In this document: positions 7,201-13,961 of the stretch, piece by piece
Numbering within the stretch: the stretch's first letter is position 1
Layout of the letters: the number at the start of each line of letters is the position of its first letter
Notes under the pieces: model-generated
Databases searched by the model: none
The model's input: the letters and a program-made list of their open reading frames with translations, nothing else
Told to the model about the DNA's origin: nothing
Translations under genes and position numbers: made by a program
Assembly: GCA_045601245.1 (NCBI GenBank)
Contig: JAZRZH010000021.1
Coordinates: forward strand, 1 to 62,077
Length of the DNA: 62,077 bases
Source: Cacconaster sp045601245
GTDB taxonomy: Bacteria; Bacteroidota; Bacteroidia; Bacteroidales; UBA932
Reading direction: 5' to 3'

Positions 7201-7893
7201 TCATCGCTCCCAGCTCTTGACCAGGCGGTATCCCGCACCGGAGAAAAAGATTTCCACCAGAAGTTCGAATGCCGCCGCCGTGACGGCGCAAAGCAGGGCC
7301 TGGCGCATCGTCCATCCGAAGAGCGGAATGCTGACAATCAATGCGAAAACGAGATTGTCGACGAGTTGTGCCAGCGCCGTGGATATGAAGCTGCGGGCAG
7401 CGAATTCCTTGAATCCGCCGATGCTCATCAGCCGTGCCACCGAGACATTGGCCAGTGAATTGGTGACCGATGACGCCGCCATAGCGATGGCGGAGCCGAG
7501 CACGATCCACGTCGAGCCGCCAATCGTGCCGTTAAGAGCGTCATTGACCTCTGTCAGGCCGGTGGAATAGTATTCGCCCCACATTCCGGGTGTCAGGGAG
7601 ATTAGTTTGAAGATGCCGAATGTCAGCAGGTTGATGGCAATCGCGAGGATGGAGATCCTGACTGCGGCGCGTCCGCCGTAGACCTTGCAGATGCAGTCCG
7701 ACAGCAGGCAGGGAATCCAGGAAAGTACGAATCCGCAGTCCAGCGCCACCCAAGACGTGTGGAACAGTTCCTTGTTTGCCAGAAGGTTCATCGAAACGAC
7801 CGCCAGGACGAATGCGGTCAGCGCAAGTGGCGGAACCTTGCCGAGCAGGAGCCGGTACTCCCGGCATTCGGCCTTGAGATAATCAGTAATCAT
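7201..7893 (-). CDS. Queuosine-precursor-type transporter (YhhQ/VUT family)
   Basis: 230 aa with six or so hydrophobic segments: about 22-38, 48-64, 80-100, 129-145, 168-190 and 195-215. The block FVLSWIPCLLSDCICKVYGG corresponds to the family signature with the conserved DxxxxxYG, followed by NLLTFGIFKL. YhhQ/QueT-like members import queuine, preQ0 or preQ1 for tRNA modification. A compact hairpin with a UUCUAG loop lies in its leader (7896-7946), which supports a queuosine-precursor role. The -7 box TATCTTTG is at 7956-7963. It is divergent from polA. Confidence 0.8.
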   Translation of the reverse strand: MITDYLKAECREYRLLLGKVPPLALTAFVLAVVSMNLLANKELFHTSWVALDCGFVLSWIPCLLSDCICKVYGGRAAVRISILAIAINLLTFGIFKLISLTPGMWGEYYSTGLTEVNDALNGTIGGSTWIVLGSAIAMAASSVTNSLANVSVARLMSIGGFKEFAARSFISTALAQLVDNLVFALIVSIPLFGWTMRQALLCAVTAAAFELLVEIFFSGAGYRLVKSWER

Positions 7894-7895
7894 TG

Positions 7896-7946
7896 CTCTT
7901 TATGTTTTAATTTATAACGCGGAGGATGACAAGCCTAGAACTCCGC
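7896..7946 (-). promoter_or_regulatory. Candidate preQ1-I-type riboswitch leader
   Basis: On the minus strand the transcript would begin near 7949 and almost at once form a stem GCGGAG (7946-7941) with CTCCGC (7924-7919), enclosing a loop that starts TTCTAG (7940-7935), followed by an A-rich single-stranded tail ending at the ATG. P1 stem, a UUCUAG loop start and an A-rich tail are the elements of class I preQ1 aptamers. The pseudoknot partner is weak: TAG could pair with TTA in the tail through a G-U. The gene it precedes is a queuosine-precursor-type transporter. This is a candidate, not a confirmed aptamer. Confidence 0.4.
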
Positions 7947-7955
7947 CTTCACGGG

Positions 7956-7963
7956 CAAAGATA
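7956..7963 (-). promoter_or_regulatory. -7 box TATCTTTG of the transporter gene
   Basis: Plus-strand CAAAGATA reads TATCTTTG on the minus strand, matching TAnnTTTG. It would place the start of transcription near 7949, at the foot of the leader hairpin. No clear -33 TTTG is found. Confidence 0.5.
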
Positions 7964-7986
7964 ATTAAAATAACTGGAAAGTTTCT

Positions 7987-7994
7987 TATATTTG
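7987..7994 (+). promoter_or_regulatory. -7 box TATATTTG of the polA operon
   Basis: Matches TAnnTTTG and lies 25 bp before the polA ATG in the divergent intergenic region. No clear -33 TTTG at the expected spacing. Confidence 0.5.
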
Positions 7995-8019
7995 CAAATT
8001 ACCCCAAAAGTGCAAACAG

Positions 8020-10593
8020 ATGAACCGGCTTTTTCTGATCGATGGGCATTCCCTGATTTTCAGGATGTATTATGCCTTTATGCGGCGTCCGATGATCAAC
8101 TCAAAGGGTGAGGATACCTCCATACTCTTCGGTTTCACCAAATTCCTCCTCGAACTCATACGCCGCGAGCAGCCGAGCCATCTGGCAGTGGCCTTCGACC
8201 CTCCGGCAAAGACATTCAGGCACGAATTGTGCCCCGAATACAAGGCCAACCGCAGCGCGGCGCCGGAACTGGTCAAGGCGGCGCTGGATCCGCTGGTGGA
8301 GATAGTGGAGGCTCTGGACATACCGGTGATAATGCGTCCGGGCTTCGAGGCCGACGATGTCATCGGATCCCTCGCCAAGCAGGCCGCGGCACGAGGATTC
8401 GACGTCTATATGGTGACTCCCGACAAGGACCTCGGACAGATAGTGGATGACCATATCTTCCAGTACAAGCCTGGCAAAGCCGGGGGTGAGAATGAGATAT
8501 GGGACAAGGCGAAACTCTGTGAGTATTTCGGCATTTCGGATCCTTCGCAGATCATCGATATCCTGACGGTCTGGGGTGATGCGGCGGACAATATCAAGGG
8601 TGTTGACGGCGTAGGTGAAGTCGGTGCGAAGAAACTGGTCGGCAAGTATGGCTCAGTGGACGGGATACTTGCCCATCTTTCCGAACTTCCTGCAAAGCAG
8701 CGCGAGAACTTCATAGCCGCTCAGCCGCATCTGGGCCTGAGCCGCACGCTGGCCACAATCAAGACTGATATAGAGGTCGGCGTGACCGACGATGACTTGA
8801 TAATGGACGCCTGCGCCAGCCCGAAGGTACTCGAACTCTTTGACCATTACGAATTCAACTCCCTCCGCAGCCTGCTTCCTGCCGCCGACGGTATGCCCGC
8901 GGCTGAAATGCATCAGGAAAAGGCTCCGGCAATGATTGAGCCGCGCGAGGTTCCGGCATCAGACCTGATGTCCAGGGCCCGTGCCGAAGGCCGCGTGGCT
9001 GTCCGCATCGACGGCGGCGTGATTCTTGCCGTAGGGGCGGATTATTGCAGAACCACTCTTGATGACGCCTCCGGCCTGCTTTCCGATGAGAGCGTCGGGA
9101 AGTCGGTGTTCGGCCTTAAGGACACCGCAATAAAAGGTGACATATACGATATCGAGATAATGCATTATCTCATCAATCCCGAACGCAGCCACAAGTTGGC
9201 ATTCCTGGCCAAATCCTATCTCAATGCCGATATTTCGGAGGGAGAGAAGTCGGGGCAGCTGCTGATGTTTGATTTCGATGATTCGCAGGGGCCGCGGGAG
9301 TGTGTGGCGGTCGGGCTCATAGAGCCGATGATCCGTACTGAACTCAAGGAGAACGGACTGTGGGATCTCTACAGGACTGTCGAGATGCCTCTCATTGCAG
9401 TGCTCGCCGATATGGAGAAGACCGGTGTGAGGGTCGATCCGGTGCAATTGCGTGAATACCGCGATTCCCTGGCAAAGGAGCTTGAGCTGATAGAGGCCGA
9501 GGCCCGCGGGCTGGCCGGGGAGCCTGATATCAATCTCTCCTCGCCGCGTCAGGTGGGCATTGTCATATATGAGAAACTCGGCCTCGACCCGAAGGCTAAG
9601 AAGGGCGGGAAGAACGGCAGTTATCCCACGGATGAGGAGACCCTGGCGGCTTTGCCGGAGAAACATCCGTTCGTGGACAAGGTCCTGGAGTTCCGCGCTC
9701 TCAAAAAACTGATATCCACCTATCTGGATCCTCTTCCGTCGCTTATGAATCCTGCGACGGGCAAAGTCCATACGACATTCAACCAGGCCCTGACCGCTAC
9801 GGGAAGACTGAGTTCGTCCAAGCCGAATCTTCAGAATATCCCGGTGCGCTCGGCCCGCGGCCGCGAAATCCGCAAGGCCTTCGTGCCTTCCGACCCGGAC
9901 GGATATATCATATCCGCAGATTATTCGCAGATAGAACTCCGCCTGATGGCCGAACTCAGCCGAGACCCCGCTTTGCTGGAGGGCTTCAACAATGGCGCTG
10001 ACATTCATGCCGACACCGCTTCGCGCATATTCCATACTCCGCTCGAAGAGGTGACGCCGGATCAGCGCAGACAGGCCAAGGTCGCGAACTTCGGCATTAT
10101 TTACGGCATTTCAGCCTTCGGCCTCGCGCAGAGGATGTCTATCCCGCGCAAAGAGGCCAAGGCCTTCATAGAACAATATTTCATCCATTATCCCAAGGTC
10201 CGCGAGTATATGGACCATGCGGTCGGGGATGCCCGCACGAAGGGCTATGTCGAGACTGTCTTCGGCCGCAAGCGCTTCCTTCCGGACATCAACTCCCGCA
10301 ATCAGGTTGTCCGCTCCCTCGCGGAGCGCAATGCCATCAACGCTCCGATCCAGGGCAGCGCCGCGGATATCATCAAACTTGCGATGATAAACGTATATAA
10401 ACGTTTGCAGGATGGCGGATATCGCAGCCGGATGGTGCTTCAGGTCCACGATGAACTCGTTTTCGATGTTGTGCCTTCAGAACTGGATTCCCTGATGAAG
10501 ATGGTCAGGGAGGAGATGGAAGGAGTGTGCAAATTGTCAATTCCGCTTACAGTAGAGTGCAATTATGGAAAGAACTGGCTTGAAGCGCACTGA
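8020..10593 (+). CDS. polA: DNA polymerase I
   Basis: 857 aa. The N-terminal 5'-nuclease domain (1-290) starts LIDGHSLIFRMYYAF and has FEADDVIGSLA and TPDKDLGQ, the metal-binding clusters. The polymerase domain (about 450-857) has motif A DYSQIELRLMAELSRD, motif B RRQAKVANFGIIYGIS and motif C QVHDELVFDV. Between them the 3'-5' exonuclease domain is short and lacks the DxE and NxxxD metal ligands: the region around RVAVRIDGGVILAVG and VFGLKDTAIKGD has neither. The enzyme probably fills gaps and removes primers without proofreading. The gene overlaps the next one by 29 bp. Confidence 0.97.
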   Translation: MNRLFLIDGHSLIFRMYYAFMRRPMINSKGEDTSILFGFTKFLLELIRREQPSHLAVAFDPPAKTFRHELCPEYKANRSAAPELVKAALDPLVEIVEALDIPVIMRPGFEADDVIGSLAKQAAARGFDVYMVTPDKDLGQIVDDHIFQYKPGKAGGENEIWDKAKLCEYFGISDPSQIIDILTVWGDAADNIKGVDGVGEVGAKKLVGKYGSVDGILAHLSELPAKQRENFIAAQPHLGLSRTLATIKTDIEVGVTDDDLIMDACASPKVLELFDHYEFNSLRSLLPAADGMPAAEMHQEKAPAMIEPREVPASDLMSRARAEGRVAVRIDGGVILAVGADYCRTTLDDASGLLSDESVGKSVFGLKDTAIKGDIYDIEIMHYLINPERSHKLAFLAKSYLNADISEGEKSGQLLMFDFDDSQGPRECVAVGLIEPMIRTELKENGLWDLYRTVEMPLIAVLADMEKTGVRVDPVQLREYRDSLAKELELIEAEARGLAGEPDINLSSPRQVGIVIYEKLGLDPKAKKGGKNGSYPTDEETLAALPEKHPFVDKVLEFRALKKLISTYLDPLPSLMNPATGKVHTTFNQALTATGRLSSSKPNLQNIPVRSARGREIRKAFVPSDPDGYIISADYSQIELRLMAELSRDPALLEGFNNGADIHADTASRIFHTPLEEVTPDQRRQAKVANFGIIYGISAFGLAQRMSIPRKEAKAFIEQYFIHYPKVREYMDHAVGDARTKGYVETVFGRKRFLPDINSRNQVVRSLAERNAINAPIQGSAADIIKLAMINVYKRLQDGGYRSRMVLQVHDELVFDVVPSELDSLMKMVREEMEGVCKLSIPLTVECNYGKNWLEAH

Positions 10594-11152
10594 TCTGAGC
10601 GACAAACAGCTCATAGAACTGGCCCTCGAAGAGGATCAGGGAGCGTTCTCCGTGCTTCTGGGGAGATACCGCAACTCCCTTATGTCGCACGTGCTCAATT
10701 ATGTCCAGATAGCTGCGGACGCGGAGGATATCTGCCAGCGCAGTTTCGAGAAGGCCTTCCGCGACATAGGCAATTATAACCCGAAGTATGCATTCTCGAC
10801 CTGGCTTTACACCATTGCACAGAACGAGGCGATAGACCATCTGAGGAAGGTGCGCAGCAGCTTGAACTCTGTCTCTCTGGAGGCCCCAGGAGTGATGACG
10901 ATATCGGGAGTCGTGACGCCGGAGGACAAGATAATGGAGGACCAGGCCGTTTCGGAATTGATCACATACATAGAAAGCCTTCCTGCGACCTATCGGGAAG
11001 TCGCTGAAATGAGATTTATCAAGGATTTTGCATACGAGGATATATCATCCTCGCTTGGCATTCCGCTCGGCACGGTCAAGACCCGGATCAACCGCGCCCG
11101 CAAGATGCTGTTCAATATGCTGGAAAACAAAACGGAAGATGCAGACGATTAA
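10565..11152 (+). CDS. RNA polymerase sigma-70 family (ECF-type) factor
   Basis: 195 aa with region 2 (about 25-95: FSVLLGRYRNSLMSHVL, AEDICQRSFEKAF, FSTWLYTIAQNEAIDHLRK) and region 4 (about 140-190: LPATYREVAEMRFIKDFAYEDIS, IPLGTVKTRINRARKML). This is the two-domain layout of ECF sigma factors. No anti-sigma gene with a membrane segment is adjacent; instead it is embedded between polA (29-bp overlap) and rsmG (14-bp overlap), suggesting co-transcription with housekeeping genes. Regulon unknown. Confidence 0.9.
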   Translation: MERTGLKRTDLSDKQLIELALEEDQGAFSVLLGRYRNSLMSHVLNYVQIAADAEDICQRSFEKAFRDIGNYNPKYAFSTWLYTIAQNEAIDHLRKVRSSLNSVSLEAPGVMTISGVVTPEDKIMEDQAVSELITYIESLPATYREVAEMRFIKDFAYEDISSSLGIPLGTVKTRINRARKMLFNMLENKTEDADD

Positions 11153-11756
11153 CAAATACTTCCCTGAACTCACCCCGCGGCAGAAAGAGTGTTTCGAGAT
11201 GCTTGATCCGCTGTACAGGGACTGGAATTCCAAGATCAACGTAATCTCGCGCAAGGATATTGACAGCCTGTACTGCCACCACGTGCTCCATAGTCTTGCT
11301 GTAGGCAAGGCTGTCCGGTTCGAGCCGGGCAGCAGCGTGCTGGATGTCGGTACCGGCGGCGGGTTTCCCGGGATTCCTCTCGCGATACTTTTCCCCGATG
11401 TGAGATTCACCCTCTGCGACTCCATCGGCAAGAAGATTAAAGTCGCGTCCGCAGTGGCGCAGAGTCTCGGACTCGACAATGTGGAGTGTGTGAACGCCCG
11501 CGTGGAGACGCTGCCTGGCGCATATGACCACATTGTCTCCCGCGCTGTGACCAATATGACCGATTTTTACGGCTGGGTCCGCGGAAAGTGGCGAAACTCA
11601 CTCATCTGTCTCAAGGGCGGTGACGTGGAGGAGGAGATGGCGTCCTGTATAGCAAGATATCATCTCAATCCCGCGAAGATTACCATCTGCGACATAAGCA
11701 TCTGGTTCGCCGAAGAGTTCTTTGACGGAAAAAAGATGGTAATTATGGGACAATAA
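11139..11756 (+). CDS. rsmG: 16S rRNA (guanine527-N7)-methyltransferase RsmG
   Basis: 205 aa. The SAM site is SVLDVGTGGGFPGIPLAI (about 64-81), the RsmG hallmark, followed by RFTLCDSIGKKIKVA and a NARVETLPG segment; NVISRKDIDSLYCHHVLHSL upstream of it is also family-typical. It methylates G527 of 16S rRNA; loss gives low-level streptomycin resistance in other bacteria. ATG 11139 overlaps the sigma gene by 14 bp. Length equals the family norm. Confidence 0.95.
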   Translation: MQTINKYFPELTPRQKECFEMLDPLYRDWNSKINVISRKDIDSLYCHHVLHSLAVGKAVRFEPGSSVLDVGTGGGFPGIPLAILFPDVRFTLCDSIGKKIKVASAVAQSLGLDNVECVNARVETLPGAYDHIVSRAVTNMTDFYGWVRGKWRNSLICLKGGDVEEEMASCIARYHLNPAKITICDISIWFAEEFFDGKKMVIMGQ

Positions 11757-11757
11757 A

Positions 11758-11788
11758 TTTGTATTTTGAAACAAAAGCATTACCTTTG
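11758..11788 (+). promoter_or_regulatory. Canonical Bacteroidetes promoter for rpmH
   Basis: TTTG at 11758-11761, 19 bp, then TACCTTTG at 11781-11788: an exact match to the -33/-7 consensus. It overlaps the end of rsmG and gives rpmH and the genes after it an independent promoter. Confidence 0.85.
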
Positions 11789-11821
11789 CACTCCCACTTT
11801 TGGAAATAAGCAAATACTATA

Positions 11822-11974
11822 ATGAAACGTACATTTCAACCTTCACAGCGCAAGAGACGTAACAAGCACGGCTTCCGCGAGCGTATGTCAACCCCTAATG
11901 GCCGCCGCGTACTGGCTGCACGCCGTCGTCACGGACGCAAGAATCTGACAGTATCTTCAGAGGATCTCTGGTAG
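11822..11974 (+). CDS. rpmH: 50S ribosomal protein L34
   Basis: 50 aa, MKRTFQPSQRKRRNKHGF at the start and RRVLAARRRHGRKNL later, unmistakably L34. Very basic. It has its own strong promoter. In many bacteria rpmH sits beside rnpA and dnaA; here it instead precedes a PASTA protein and rluD, 18 bp from the next gene. Confidence 0.98.
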   Translation: MKRTFQPSQRKRRNKHGFRERMSTPNGRRVLAARRRHGRKNLTVSSEDLW

Positions 11975-11992
11975 GAGTCCTCTGCCATCTTT

Positions 11993-12838
11993 ATGGCAAG
12001 TACTTCAAAAGATAAAGGGACGCGGAACTGGTTTCTGCGCAATTTGATTTGGGCGATTATTTTTATATTCGCCCTTGTTCTCGTTATACAGTTTCTTCTC
12101 AATGTCATCACCCGTCACAACCAGGTAATAGCAGTGCCTGATTTCACCGGGATGACAGTTGAGGAGGCAACTGATTTCGGGCGTCGCAATGATGTCCGTA
12201 TTGCCGTAACCGATTCCGTTTATGTAGGACATCTCCCGCTCGGAACGGTGTTCTCGCAAAATCCAGCAATAGGCGCCAGTGTCAAGAAGGGCCGCCGCAT
12301 ACTTATCACCATCAATGCCACCCAGCCGAAGACAGTGGCGATGCCAAGGCTCGTCGGACTTTCCCTTCGTGGCGCGAAGACAGAAATCCTGGCGCGCGGA
12401 CTGACTGTCGGTACTCTTGAATATGTGCCTGATATGGCCACCAATTATGTCCTGGCACAGAAGGTTAAGGGACGCACCGTCACTCCTGGCAAGCAGGTGA
12501 AGATGGAGACGGCCGTCGATCTCACGCTGGGCGTGAATGCGGGGGAATCATTGACATATGTCCCTTATCTCGTAGGCCTTACAAGGGATATGGCCAAGGA
12601 ACTGCTTATCGACAATTCCCTTAATGTGGGGGTCGTGAGGTATGACTCGACCGTAAAGACCTATGCAGATTCGCTTCAGGCTCAGGTTTACAGCCAGTCA
12701 CCTGCATATTCGAGAGCGGGATATCCTCTCGGAACCAAGGTCTCCATTTATCTTACGACCGATCATTCAAAGGTTTCAAAGTCAGGACCGGTCCTTCCGG
12801 ATACCGACTCGACAGCAGTGGAAAAGACCGATGAGTAA
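11993..12838 (+). CDS. Membrane-anchored PASTA-domain protein
   Basis: 281 aa. One membrane segment (about 15-38, LIWAIIFIFALVLVIQFLL) with a short cytosolic N-terminus, then three PASTA domains outside: about 46-110 (VIAVPDFTGMTVEEATDFG), 113-180 (VAMPRLVGLSLRGAKTEI) and 186-260 (YVPYLVGLTRDMAKELL). PASTA domains bind peptidoglycan fragments in kinases and PBPs, but there is no kinase or transpeptidase domain here. The C-terminal 25 residues are Ser/Thr-rich. It overlaps rluD by 8 bp (ATGAGTAA). Confidence 0.9.
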   Translation: MASTSKDKGTRNWFLRNLIWAIIFIFALVLVIQFLLNVITRHNQVIAVPDFTGMTVEEATDFGRRNDVRIAVTDSVYVGHLPLGTVFSQNPAIGASVKKGRRILITINATQPKTVAMPRLVGLSLRGAKTEILARGLTVGTLEYVPDMATNYVLAQKVKGRTVTPGKQVKMETAVDLTLGVNAGESLTYVPYLVGLTRDMAKELLIDNSLNVGVVRYDSTVKTYADSLQAQVYSQSPAYSRAGYPLGTKVSIYLTTDHSKVSKSGPVLPDTDSTAVEKTDE

Positions 12839-13913
12839 CTGTCCCGACAACGAAGAGATAGAGCTCGAGGAGGTCGCAGCGGAAGACGAAGAGCAGGAGA
12901 TGTTCGAGCATTTCCGCTTTGACGTCGACAAGGGCCAGGCACTTCTGAGAATAGACAAATATCTCACAAATCATATGATGCAGACGTCCAGGCATCGCAT
13001 ACAGCTTGCGATTGCCGCGGACTATGTGCGCGTGAACGACAGGGTGGTGAAGGCCAATTACAAGGTCAAGCCGTTTGATGTCATCACGATTATGATGCCT
13101 TATGAAAGGCACGGGTTTGAGGTGCGTCCGGAGCCGATACCTCTCGATATCGTATATGAAGACGATGACCTTCTGGTCATAAACAAGCCCGCGGGTCTTG
13201 TGGTGCACCCGGGATTCGGACATTTCAGCGGCACGCTGATCAATGCCCTGTCGTATCATCTTGGTATCACGCAGGATGCGGATGCTCCTGATGAGCGTAT
13301 GGGGGTTCTGGTCCACCCCATAGACAAGGATACGTCCGGTCTTCTGGTGGTCGCAAAGAATGATGAATCGCAGTTGAACCTCGCGAGCCAGTTCTTCTAT
13401 CATACCATTCAGCGCAAGTACGTCGCCCTCGTCTGGGGCAATATCGCGGAGGATTCAGGCACGGTGGAGGGAAATATCGGCCGCGACCCCAACGACCGCC
13501 TGCGCTTCAAGGTGTTCCCGGATGGAGACCAGGGCAAGCGCGCCGTGACGCATTACAGGGTGCTGGAGCGCTTCGGATATGTCACGCTGGTGGAGTGTGT
13601 GCTTGAGACCGGCCGCACGCATCAGATCCGTGTGCATATGAATTACATCGGCCACCCGCTTTTCAATGATGAGCGTTATGGCGGCGACAGGATACTTAAG
13701 GGCACCCTCTATGCAAAATACAAGCAGTTCATAGACAACTGTTTCGAACTGCTTCCGCGTCAGGCACTCCACGCCAGGACGCTTGGCTTCGTCCATCCTC
13801 GCACTGGTGAGAACGTACTGTTTGATTCGGAAATCCCTGCCGATATGCAGTCGCTGATTGAAAAGTGGCGCAAATATGTTGGCGTCCGCGAATTAAATGA
13901 AGAGGAGCTCTGA
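12831..13913 (+). CDS. rluD: RluA/RluD-family 23S rRNA pseudouridine synthase
   Basis: 360 aa. An S4 RNA-binding domain (about 35-100, LLRIDKYLTNHMMQTSRHRIQ) follows an acidic N-terminus; the catalytic domain has LLVINKPAGLVVHPG (about 119-133) and GVLVHPIDKDTSGLLVVAKN (about 160-179), and ends with GRTHQIRVHMNYIGHPLFND. The family motif is HRxDxxTSG; here the Arg is Pro (codon CCC at 13315-13317) while the catalytic Asp is intact. The ATG overlaps the PASTA gene, and the last codons lie inside the terminator stem. Confidence 0.93.
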   Translation: MSNCPDNEEIELEEVAAEDEEQEMFEHFRFDVDKGQALLRIDKYLTNHMMQTSRHRIQLAIAADYVRVNDRVVKANYKVKPFDVITIMMPYERHGFEVRPEPIPLDIVYEDDDLLVINKPAGLVVHPGFGHFSGTLINALSYHLGITQDADAPDERMGVLVHPIDKDTSGLLVVAKNDESQLNLASQFFYHTIQRKYVALVWGNIAEDSGTVEGNIGRDPNDRLRFKVFPDGDQGKRAVTHYRVLERFGYVTLVECVLETGRTHQIRVHMNYIGHPLFNDERYGGDRILKGTLYAKYKQFIDNCFELLPRQALHARTLGFVHPRTGENVLFDSEIPADMQSLIEKWRKYVGVRELNEEEL

Positions 13914-13936
13914 TTGGAGCTCCTCTTCATTTAATT
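13891..13936. terminator. 20-bp perfect hairpin terminator at the end of rluD
   Basis: The 20-nt arm at 13891-13910 (ends GAGGAGCTC) is perfectly complementary to 13917-13936, with a 6-nt loop TGATTG. The left arm includes the last six sense codons of rluD and the stop is in the loop. It separates rluD from the convergent barrel gene and could stop transcription from both sides. Confidence 0.85.
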
Positions 13937-13961
13937 ATCATTTTGCTTCGCCTTGCAGGGG

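Noticed and set aside
8959..10035. Long open frame (358 codons) on the minus strand inside polA
   Set aside because: It lies opposite the conserved polymerase motifs, has no recognisable domain, and is explained by the GC-rich third positions of polA.
10565..11152. Sigma factor as part of a FecIR-type or SusCD-linked regulatory system
   Set aside because: No anti-sigma gene or TonB-type receptor is adjacent; it overlaps polA and rsmG.
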